From NCBI RefSeq assembly GCF_000611675.1, contig NZ_JATV01000009.1, positions 1 to 64,000 on the forward strand: 64,000 nucleotides of DNA. The letters are read 5' to 3'. This stretch comes from Flavobacterium succinicans LMG 10402. Its GTDB lineage: Bacteria > Bacteroidota > Bacteroidia > Flavobacteriales > Flavobacteriaceae. The stretch's first letter is position 1, and the number at the start of each line of letters is the position of its first letter. Shown here piece by piece: positions 40,953-48,965 of this stretch. The position numbers were made by a program, and so were the translations under genes. A model generated the notes under the pieces. It saw nothing but the letters and a program-made list of their open reading frames with translations, was not told where the DNA came from and did no database searches.

Positions 40953-41066
40953 GTTAAAAGAAGAAAAGTATTGTATTCTTTGGTTTTTGAAATAATAAAT
41001 ACTTGTATAAAAATTAAAATATTATCAAAATAAAAGAAAATAATGTAATTATAAAGTTAATTTTAA

Positions 41067-41131
41067 GATAACTTACTATCAATATAGAGTAAAATAGTGC
41101 AATATTTTAATTCAATATAAAAATACCTTTG
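41067..41131 (+). promoter_or_regulatory. Weaker GATAA operator and promoter of the M43 metalloprotease gene
   Basis: TTTTAAGATAAC at 41061-41072 matches TTTTATGATAAC before susC at 11 of 12 bases. TACCTTTG at 41124-41131 is a full TAnnTTTG box and begins 57 bp after this GATAA, that is 36 plus 21. The expected second half-site at 41088 is degenerate (AGTAA). Spacing supports a shared regulator but the match is weak. Confidence 0.4.
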
Positions 41132-41157
41132 GTTTTAACTAACAAATACCTAAAATT

Positions 41158-44100
41158 ATGAAAACAAAGTTATTTTTATTTTTGGCATTCGTCTTTGTCT
41201 TAAAAGCGAGTGCCCAGGGGCTTCCCTGTCGGACGACCGAAGAGAACGAAAAAATATATAAAGCAAATCCCCATGCTTTAAAAGAAAAGAAAGATTTTGA
41301 TGTATTTAGTAAAAACTTCAGTGCCTCAAGAAAATTAAAAACTGGAAAAGCTATCGAAACCTCGTATATTATTCCAGTTGTATTTCATATTTATGGCGAC
41401 CTTCAAAGTGGGAAAACCATCACTTATCAAAAAATTGTCAACCACCTTCAACAACTTAATGATGATTTTAACGGTCGGAATGCCGATTATCAAACTGTTG
41501 ATCCCTTTTTTCAAGCTCGAAGAGGAACTTTAAAAGTAGAATTTAAATTGGCTAAAATCGATCAGAATGGCGGATGTACCTCAGGGGTTGTGTTTCATCC
41601 TGCCAAAAATGGCTACGGAAATGGTGGCGGTTACGATGATCAAATTGCAGCCGATGCTTGGGACAATACAAAATACATGAATGTTTACATTCAAAACGAC
41701 TTATATGCTGATGGCACTTTAAACAACTCTGGCGTTGCTTGGTATCCTGATTCAGGAATGACCGCTAGCAATACGGCCAGAGTTGTTTTTAATGGAGCAT
41801 ATTTATATGATAACTCCTATAGTAAAGAATTCTCAGCTACACTTACTCATGAATTCGGTCATTTCATGAATTTAATACACACTTTTGAAGGAGGCTGTAC
41901 TGGTACTGACGAAGTAGATGATACTCCCTTCGAAGATGGAAAACATACTTTGGCCTGTACGCAAGGAACCAACTGTAACGGTGATAGAGTAAACAACGAA
42001 AATTACATGGGATACAATGGTGCTCAGGGTTGTTACAAAATGTACACACAAGGACAAATTGACCGAATGCTAGCGGCACTTGAACATCCTGCAAGAAAAT
42101 CACTTTGGCAAGCAGCTAATTTAATTGCTACAGGCGTAAACACAACAGGAGGATTACTGGCCGTAAATTCTAGTTTTTTCAAAGAAGCTGTTTCAAATGA
42201 TGGCGCTTTTGATACCTCATCTATTGTAACTTTAACCGACAAAACATTCGCACTCACTTCTGGAACAATGGTTTCTGGCACACACTTCAGCCATACTTTT
42301 CCGGTTGGGATTACTCCTGTGCTGACTGTTAATTCAAATGCTCAGTTAACCATTACCTTAACAGGAAAAGCAACAAGCCACCTCACAACCAACAATACAA
42401 AAGGAACCATTACATTTTTGCCTGCAGCTTTTACTGGAGGAACTACTAATCTCACTTGTACGAGTTTAAATTTTGATTTTAAATTTGTTGATCCTTACGG
42501 AATTTATTTTGTAGATATGCCAGACGCGACAGCTTCCGCAACGACAACTTGGAAAGCTTTTAAAATAGAAAAAGGAGATGACCCCGCTTTTGGTTCTTGG
42601 CGATATGCGGCGAATGCTTTAAAAATAGAAACCTACGCTAAAAAATTGGTTTGTGAAACAGGAACAAGAAACATCTCCTTACTTCCTATAAACTCACCAG
42701 TAAATGCTTCAAGCAATTTTACTGCTCCGGGAGCATTTCCAAATCAGTTAGATTTACGTACTGCATCTTATACCAATTGGGATGGAAAAACTGGTTATGT
42801 AGGTTTTGATTTTCTTATTGATGGACTTACTTGTTATGGCTGGTTTAAAGTAATGGTTAACGCAAATGGAGATAGTTTTAGTATTACCGAGTATGCTTAC
42901 AACACGCAACCTGGAGCTCCTATTTATACGGGAATGTCTCCAAAAACTGCTGTAGTAGTTTCTAACAATATCTTGTATGAATCTGATGCCAATGATGGAA
43001 GTGTCACTTCAAATTCAGTAATTTCATTATCAACCAATAACGGCACTTTTACAAAAAGCAGCGGGACATTTACTCCAAATACAGATTACACCATTACTGG
43101 CGTGCCTGCGGGTTTAACTGCTGTTCTAACGCTTCAAAATAGTTCAAATGTAGCACTTACTTTTACAGGAAAAGCCAGTTCTCATTTACCAGCTAACAAT
43201 GCCACAGTAATTATAACTTTTAAAGATGCTGCTATAACAGGTGGGATTGCAACACTAGATAATCCAGCAAAAACGATAACAATAAATTTTGATGCACCAT
43301 ACGGAATCTTTTATGTAAACAATCCTGATTATACCGCATCGCCAGCAACTACTTGGCAATATTTTGATTTAGCTATTGGTGACAATACAGAATATGGTGC
43401 TTGGCAATATGCTGCTAACGCTCTAAAAATTGAAACCTACGGCAAGCGGCTAGTAACAGAAAACGGAACAAGAAATATTAGCAAAATAGCAGCTGGAACT
43501 TCAATTGGGGCTAGCAGTAATTTTACAGCACCAGGAGCTTATCCTAATCAGTTGGATTTGCGTACACCAACTTACACGGCTTGGGATAATCAAACAGCTT
43601 ACGTAGGTTTTGAATATACAAGCAGAGGCAGAACTTGTTACGGTTGGTTTAAAGTAAAAGTAACTGCCAACGGAGACGGATATTCTGTCTTAGAATTTGC
43701 CTATAATACAAAGCCTAATCAAGCAATTATTGCCGGTGCAACTAGCGGAACAACTGTTGCGGCTCCAACAAATTTAGTAGTCACTGCAAATTCGGCTAAC
43801 CTTCAAGCTGTTTTAACATGGACAGACAATGCAACTAATGAAACCGGATATACCGTGGAAAGAGCTGCTGCAGATGGAGTTTACAGCAGTATTGCAACTT
43901 TAGGAGCCAATGTAGTTACTTTTACCAACACAGGATTAACAGCTGGAAACACTTATACTTACAGAGTAAAAGCCATTGCCAACGCAGTTTCTTCTGACTA
44001 TTCGAATGTGGCAACAGCTGTTTTTACTGCAACTTCGGCTTATTGTACGGCGCAAGGAGCAAATTCTTATGAACATATTAAAAATGTTGTCATCGGAACT

Positions 44101-45012
44101 TTTACCAATGCTTCTGGAGCTGATGCTACTGGTTATGGAAATTATACTTCTAAAAACATAACACTAACACCTAATGCAAATGTAGCAGTAAGCTTAACTC
44201 CCGGATTCTCAAGTTCTAGTTATACTCAATCATGGGGAATTTGGATTGATTACAACAAAAACAGCACTTTTGAAGCATCTGAAAAAGTAATCAACGGACT
44301 TTCTTCTAGTGGATCTGTCTCCTCAAATTTTACCGTAGCGAATGCAACGGGAACAACCAGAATGCGTATTGTTATGAAATACAATGCAAATCCAGCCTCA
44401 GCTTGTGGAAATATAGGCGATGGTGAAGTTGAAGACTATACCGTAACTTTTGGAAACGCAAATCCAAATCCAGTTACTTTAGCAACGCCAACAAATATTG
44501 GCAATTCAGGAATTTACTCCTCAGGATTTTATGCTTCTTGGAAAGAGGTTGCCAATGCAACAAGTTACGAAGTTCAATTGTTTAAAGCCGCAACTGGGTG
44601 GGCAACAGCTGGCACATCAAACACCTATTATTTATGGATTCCAAAACAAGGTACTGAAACCGCTTATAGATTTAGAGTAAGAGCTGTAAACGCATCTGGA
44701 ACTAGCGACTGGAGTAATTATCTAGATATCAACCTTACAGCTGCACTTGCTGGACCTGAAGCCGATGATATCCTTACAGGTAAAAAATCATTTACAATGT
44801 ATCCAAATCCAGCAACAGCATTGGTGAATTTTACTTTTGAAAATGTTAATGTTGCAAATGCTGTGATTACAATCTACAACAATAGCGGAGACCTAATCGA
44901 TACCGTTCGCAATACATCAACTTATACTTTCAAAAATTTACCAATGGGACTTTATCATGTAATTCTTACAGATGGTACTTTTAGACAAAGTAAAAAACTT
45001 TTTATAAAATAA
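41158..45012 (+). CDS. Secreted M43-family (cytophagalysin-like) metalloprotease with repeat modules and T9SS sorting domain
   Basis: 1284 residues. After a signal peptide (SAQ, about 20) comes an M43 catalytic domain (about 65-325) with the zinc motif HEFGHFMNLIH (H231, E232, H235, H241) and Met-turn NYMGYNG (M284). Then two similar modules follow (about 328-590 and 603-862), sharing YAANALKIETY, NFTAPGA(F/Y)PNQLDLRT and TCYGWFKV. A fibronectin type III unit (about 870-960), a GEVED domain (ending GDGEVEDYTVTF), another Fn3-like unit and a type A T9SS sorting domain complete it. It probably cuts collagen or gelatin outside the cell; that specificity is inferred from the locus. Confidence 0.88.
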   Translation: MKTKLFLFLAFVFVLKASAQGLPCRTTEENEKIYKANPHALKEKKDFDVFSKNFSASRKLKTGKAIETSYIIPVVFHIYGDLQSGKTITYQKIVNHLQQLNDDFNGRNADYQTVDPFFQARRGTLKVEFKLAKIDQNGGCTSGVVFHPAKNGYGNGGGYDDQIAADAWDNTKYMNVYIQNDLYADGTLNNSGVAWYPDSGMTASNTARVVFNGAYLYDNSYSKEFSATLTHEFGHFMNLIHTFEGGCTGTDEVDDTPFEDGKHTLACTQGTNCNGDRVNNENYMGYNGAQGCYKMYTQGQIDRMLAALEHPARKSLWQAANLIATGVNTTGGLLAVNSSFFKEAVSNDGAFDTSSIVTLTDKTFALTSGTMVSGTHFSHTFPVGITPVLTVNSNAQLTITLTGKATSHLTTNNTKGTITFLPAAFTGGTTNLTCTSLNFDFKFVDPYGIYFVDMPDATASATTTWKAFKIEKGDDPAFGSWRYAANALKIETYAKKLVCETGTRNISLLPINSPVNASSNFTAPGAFPNQLDLRTASYTNWDGKTGYVGFDFLIDGLTCYGWFKVMVNANGDSFSITEYAYNTQPGAPIYTGMSPKTAVVVSNNILYESDANDGSVTSNSVISLSTNNGTFTKSSGTFTPNTDYTITGVPAGLTAVLTLQNSSNVALTFTGKASSHLPANNATVIITFKDAAITGGIATLDNPAKTITINFDAPYGIFYVNNPDYTASPATTWQYFDLAIGDNTEYGAWQYAANALKIETYGKRLVTENGTRNISKIAAGTSIGASSNFTAPGAYPNQLDLRTPTYTAWDNQTAYVGFEYTSRGRTCYGWFKVKVTANGDGYSVLEFAYNTKPNQAIIAGATSGTTVAAPTNLVVTANSANLQAVLTWTDNATNETGYTVERAAADGVYSSIATLGANVVTFTNTGLTAGNTYTYRVKAIANAVSSDYSNVATAVFTATSAYCTAQGANSYEHIKNVVIGTFTNASGADATGYGNYTSKNITLTPNANVAVSLTPGFSSSSYTQSWGIWIDYNKNSTFEASEKVINGLSSSGSVSSNFTVANATGTTRMRIVMKYNANPASACGNIGDGEVEDYTVTFGNANPNPVTLATPTNIGNSGIYSSGFYASWKEVANATSYEVQLFKAATGWATAGTSNTYYLWIPKQGTETAYRFRVRAVNASGTSDWSNYLDINLTAALAGPEADDILTGKKSFTMYPNPATALVNFTFENVNVANAVITIYNNSGDLIDTVRNTSTYTFKNLPMGLYHVILTDGTFRQSKKLFIK

Positions 45013-45034
45013 GAGAATAATGCATCCCTAAAAA

Positions 45035-45066
45035 AAAACCGCTGGAAGAATCTTTTCAGCGGTTTT
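45035..45066. terminator. Bidirectional terminator between the M43 protease and M24 peptidase genes
   Basis: AAAACCGCTG (45035-45044) pairs with CAGCGGTTTT (45057-45066). An A tract lies on the left and Ts on the right, so it can end transcription from both convergent genes. Confidence 0.8.
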
Positions 45067-45111
45067 ATCATTTAATAAAAGGAATTGATACGGATTAATT
45101 CTAATGCTATA

Positions 45112-46323
45112 TCAATATCCAAAAGGATTTTCAACACTTTGCATTGGCGTAGTAAACCATTTAGGTCCATTGGCAGTCATATAAAAATGATCCTCATGAC
45201 GAATACCAAATTTCCCCGGAATACAAATCATAGGTTCATTACTCACAACCATTCCTTCGCGAAGTTCAATTTCGCTTCCTCTTACCAAATACGGATACTC
45301 ATGAATATCGAGTCCCGTGCCGTGTCCTACTCTGTGGGGTAATCCGGGTAGTTCATAATCAGCACTCAAACCTGCTTTTGCTAGTGTTTTTCTAGCAGCA
45401 TCATCAACAGATCCACAAGTAGCTCCTATTTTCGCTGCTTCAAAAGCGGCAAACTGAGTGGCTTGTTCAAGATTCCAAATTCTTTTATACTCTTCGGATG
45501 GTATTCCATAGGTATAAGATCTCGTAATGTCAGAAAGATAACCTTCTAGTCTACAACCAGTATCAATAATTACCGCTTCGTTTTCTTTTAAATCCTGAGG
45601 AACTGAAACACCATGCGGGTATTGGGTGTCATCCCCAAATAAAACAATACAAAAATAAGAACCTGAAGCAACACCCGCTTTTATATGTGCTTCCTGTATA
45701 AATGAGGTTACTTCGGCAACGGTTATTCCGGGTCTGAGTATTTTTGCAGCTGCGCGTTGAACAACCATTGTAATTTCTTTGGCCTTTTGAATAATGGCGA
45801 TTTCATTTACTGATTTTTGCATACGGCAACCCGAGCTAATTGGAAGCCCATTTACAAACGTATATAACTGATTTGCTTTTGCGACACCATCTACCAAAAA
45901 ATAGGGAGCAGATTCATCAATCGCAATCTCTCCGTTTAGAATATTTTTATTCTTTAGCAATTCTCCCATTAAAACATAAGGAGATTCATGTTCTTCCCAG
46001 CAATTAATTGTTGCGTTTAATTGCATGTACTTCATAAAAGTGCCTTCTTCAAATTTAGGTACGATATAATCTAGCTTTCCATCATCATACAATAAAGCTC
46101 CAACCATTCTTTCAGATGGATTCCATTGGGTACCCGTGAAATAATAAAGATTGGTTCCTGCATTAATATACAAGGCTTTGATCTTACTTTCTTGTATTAA
46201 AGCTGTTGCCTTTTTTAATCGCTCTACATATTCTTCTGGCTGAATTGGTTTTACACCCAGGGTCATATCCTTAATTTTTTCTAACTCAATGGCAGCGGTT
46301 GAGCCTCCTATTCCAATTGTCAT
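45112..46323 (-). CDS. M24-family Xaa-Pro dipeptidase/aminopeptidase
   Basis: 403 residues with a creatinase-type N-terminal domain (about 20-165, ALYINAGTNLYYFTGTQWNPSER) and an M24 catalytic domain with VIIDTGCRLEGYLSDITRS (two Asp), LPHRVGHGTGLDIHE (His), VSNEPMICIPGKFG (Glu) and IRHEDHFY (Glu). It is distinct from the enzyme at 34548, so the locus has two proline-specific M24 enzymes, probably with different preferences (dipeptide versus longer peptide). It lies 109 bases downstream of the mu-crystallin-type gene on the same strand. Cytoplasmic by absence of a signal peptide. Confidence 0.9.
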   Translation of the reverse strand: MTIGIGGSTAAIELEKIKDMTLGVKPIQPEEYVERLKKATALIQESKIKALYINAGTNLYYFTGTQWNPSERMVGALLYDDGKLDYIVPKFEEGTFMKYMQLNATINCWEEHESPYVLMGELLKNKNILNGEIAIDESAPYFLVDGVAKANQLYTFVNGLPISSGCRMQKSVNEIAIIQKAKEITMVVQRAAAKILRPGITVAEVTSFIQEAHIKAGVASGSYFCIVLFGDDTQYPHGVSVPQDLKENEAVIIDTGCRLEGYLSDITRSYTYGIPSEEYKRIWNLEQATQFAAFEAAKIGATCGSVDDAARKTLAKAGLSADYELPGLPHRVGHGTGLDIHEYPYLVRGSEIELREGMVVSNEPMICIPGKFGIRHEDHFYMTANGPKWFTTPMQSVENPFGY

Positions 46324-46432
46324 TTTTATTTTATTTTAAATTGATTCGATGATCTTCTACTCATACAATCTTCCTGAGAAGATTTTTGAATTTATGTACT
46401 AAAGTGTTATTCCGACTGAGGTAATATACGTT

Positions 46433-47422
46433 TTAAAGATTATTTTTCTTTGTAAACTCCTCATAAAAATATCCGGCCGCTATAAGATCTTCCATGGCAT
46501 GTCCAACGGATTTAAAAAAGGTGATTTCTTCATCAGAGGTTCTTCCCGCTTTCTTAGTACTGCATAACTCAAATAAATCTGCTTTAATATCGTCTCTAGA
46601 AAGGACTCCATTAGTTAACGGAATTAATATGTCACCACTTTCTTTTAATCCACCCTGATAAGTATCTAAAAACACTGATGATTTTAATACAGCTTCATCA
46701 TCTGCCTCACGCATATCTTTTTTGTAAGCGCCAACCAAATCTAAATGCTGTCCTGGTTTAAGCCATTTGCCAAACACAAGAGGGACGGGTGACAAGGTTG
46801 CTGAAGAAATAATAGCTACTTCGCCTATAATCTCCTCTATGCTTGAAACGGCTGTACAGCTATATGCCGCATGATGAAGTTTGTCACACACCGCTTGTGC
46901 TTTTTCTAGTGTTCTTCCCCAAACATAGACTCGTTCTATAGGTCTTACGCTGGCGTGTGCTTCAATCAAATTTACGGCAAGGGCTCCAGTTCCTATCATT
47001 AACAGCGAAGAAGCATTAGTACGCGAAAGGTAACTACTAGCCAATGCAGAGGTAGCCGCAGTTCTTTTTCCAGTTAAAGATTTTGCATCAAGTATCGCTT
47101 TTACGTTTCCTTTATGTCCATCGAGATACAGATAAGTTCCTTGTATAGAAGGCAAATCGTACTTGCCATTGTTAGGACTAACCGTAACAATTTTTACACC
47201 TAAATCTTTACCCGATTCAAAAGCGGGCATTAATAACAAGGTTGAATCTTTGTCTTCTTCAGGATTTGGATAATCATGATGATGGCGCAAAGGCACTTGA
47301 ATGGACGAAGTAGAAAATCCTTGGCGCAGTCTTTCAATAAGTTCATTGAAGTTGCAGCTTGCTTCGATGAAACTATCTGATAGTAGTTGAATACCTTCCA
47401 TAAGTTGTATTTGAAATTTCAA
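46433..47422 (-). CDS. Ornithine cyclodeaminase/mu-crystallin family, probable pyrroline-2-carboxylate reductase
   Basis: 329 residues with ALASSYLSRTNASSLLMIGTGALAVNLIEAHA (the NAD(P) Rossmann site, about 125-157) and the family features LDGHKGNVKAILDA and LVGAYKKDMREADDE. Members reduce 1-pyrroline-2-carboxylate or related cyclic imines to L-proline, or cyclise ornithine. Beside hydroxyproline genes such enzymes typically recover imines made from D-proline or 3-hydroxyproline. No trans-3-hydroxyproline dehydratase is present here, so a D-proline/imine salvage role is more likely. It is divergent from the S37 peptidase gene. Confidence 0.82.
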   Translation of the reverse strand: MKFQIQLMEGIQLLSDSFIEASCNFNELIERLRQGFSTSSIQVPLRHHHDYPNPEEDKDSTLLLMPAFESGKDLGVKIVTVSPNNGKYDLPSIQGTYLYLDGHKGNVKAILDAKSLTGKRTAATSALASSYLSRTNASSLLMIGTGALAVNLIEAHASVRPIERVYVWGRTLEKAQAVCDKLHHAAYSCTAVSSIEEIIGEVAIISSATLSPVPLVFGKWLKPGQHLDLVGAYKKDMREADDEAVLKSSVFLDTYQGGLKESGDILIPLTNGVLSRDDIKADLFELCSTKKAGRTSDEEITFFKSVGHAMEDLIAAGYFYEEFTKKNNL

Positions 47423-47444
47423 TAAAAATAGAAGATTAATTTAT

Positions 47445-47474
47445 GATAACACTATTTCATCAAAAATTAGATAA
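47445..47474 (+). promoter_or_regulatory. GATAA motifs between the reductase and S37 peptidase genes
   Basis: TTTATGATAACA at 47440-47451 matches the susC operator TTTATGATAACA exactly over 12 bases. A second GATAA lies at 47470, 25 rather than 21 bp on. It is within the leader between the divergent genes starting at 47422 and 47557. No clear TAnnTTTG box was found at the expected distance, so confidence is limited. Confidence 0.4.
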
Positions 47475-47556
47475 CTTAGAACAATTTAAGGTTAATATAG
47501 TACAAATTGATTATGCAGTAAGGACATATTTTTATAAAAAATCAATTTATAAAATA

Positions 47557-48852
47557 ATGAAAAAATTACAACACCTTGTAATACTCCTGACCACATCGTT
47601 GCTATTTTTAACCAGTTTTGCACAAACGCAAACTGCAAATAAGAGTAGTCTGGAAATTAAATTAATACAATTGTTTCCAGGCGCAGAAGTTAACAAAATC
47701 AAAGACTTTGAGAATTTTTCAGAGTCTTATGAATTAGTTCTAAATGAACCTTTGGATCACAAGAATCCTAAAAAAGGAACTTTTAAGCATTATATCTATT
47801 TATCGCATCTTGATTTCAAAAAGCCAATGATTATTGAAACAGAAGGATATGCTGCTCGATATAGAAAAACAGAATTAAGCAGTTTGTTAAACGCCAATCA
47901 GCTTATTGTTGAATATCGTTTTTATGGAAAATCAAGACCTAACCCAATTCAATGGCAGTATCTTACAAACGATCAAGCGATTGCCGATTACCATACTATT
48001 GTCACAAAACTAAAACAATTGTATACCGGAAAATGGGTCTCAACAGGAATTAGCAAAGGTGGAGAAACCACCTTAATTTATAAATCGAAATATCCAAATG
48101 ATATAGATGTTGCCGTTCCCTATGTGGCTCCGTTGATAAATACCCAAGAAGATCCACGAATTGAACAGCATTTAGCCACTATAGGAACATCCGAATGCCG
48201 AAAAAAAATAACAGCCTTTCAGCGTAGCTTACTGCAAAACAGAGCAAGTCTAATCAATGAAATTCAAGCGTATGCGGAAAAGGAAAAAATGACATTTACA
48301 GCCGTTTCTTTGGATGAAGCATTAGAGTATAGTGCTCTCGAATTTCCTTTTTCTTTTTGGCAATGGGGCGGCAAATGCGAAGAAATTCCAAACAGTACAG
48401 CATCCTCAAAAGAACTTTTTGAGTATATGAATAAAATTGTAGGCATTGGGTCTTATAATGATCAAAGCTACTACGACCTTTTACCCTCATTTTATCAACA
48501 CATGAGTGAATTAGGCTATTACGGTTATGATTTTACTCCTGTAAAAGATTTGTTAACCACAGTAAAAAGTACTTCAAATAATCGATTTGCTCCAAAAGAT
48601 GTCGCAATACAATATAACCCAAACTACATCAAAAGCGTTAGAGCTTACGTTGAGAATAAAGGCTCAAAAATACTGTACATTTACGGAGGTTATGATACAT
48701 GGGTAGCTTGTTCTCCCACTCCAAAATCAAATCTTGATGCCTTAAAAATGGTCTTGCCAGAAGGTAGTCACGCAACGAGGATAAAAAACTTTCCGAAAGA
48801 GGAACAAGAAAAAGCAATACAACTTCTTAAAAAATGGCTGCTTGCAAATTAA
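47557..48852 (+). CDS. S37-family serine peptidase (prolyl tripeptidyl aminopeptidase type), exported
   Basis: 431 residues from ATG 47557; the in-frame ATG at 47443 is rejected because a good signal peptide (MKKLQHLVILLTTSLLFLTSFAQ) begins at the later one and GATAA motifs lie between. It has an alpha/beta-hydrolase core with the nucleophile S166 in TGISKGGETT, D380 in YGGYDTW and H405 in GSHATR. S37 enzymes from Streptomyces remove tripeptides from the N terminus, with proline at the cut. That specificity fits the Gly-Pro-Xaa repeat of collagen. Likely periplasmic. Confidence 0.85.
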   Translation: MKKLQHLVILLTTSLLFLTSFAQTQTANKSSLEIKLIQLFPGAEVNKIKDFENFSESYELVLNEPLDHKNPKKGTFKHYIYLSHLDFKKPMIIETEGYAARYRKTELSSLLNANQLIVEYRFYGKSRPNPIQWQYLTNDQAIADYHTIVTKLKQLYTGKWVSTGISKGGETTLIYKSKYPNDIDVAVPYVAPLINTQEDPRIEQHLATIGTSECRKKITAFQRSLLQNRASLINEIQAYAEKEKMTFTAVSLDEALEYSALEFPFSFWQWGGKCEEIPNSTASSKELFEYMNKIVGIGSYNDQSYYDLLPSFYQHMSELGYYGYDFTPVKDLLTTVKSTSNNRFAPKDVAIQYNPNYIKSVRAYVENKGSKILYIYGGYDTWVACSPTPKSNLDALKMVLPEGSHATRIKNFPKEEQEKAIQLLKKWLLAN

Positions 48853-48965
48853 TTTTTTGAAATAGTAAACTATAAAGCGAATCTTTTTAATTCTTTTGCA
48901 AATGATGGAAAAGGTATGCTTACAATCTTATTTCAAAACTAAAAACACTTTCAAAACAAAATAAA

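Noticed and set aside
47443..47556. Upstream ATG for the S37 peptidase
   Set aside because: The signal peptide begins at 47557, and the upstream stretch contains operator-like GATAA motifs.
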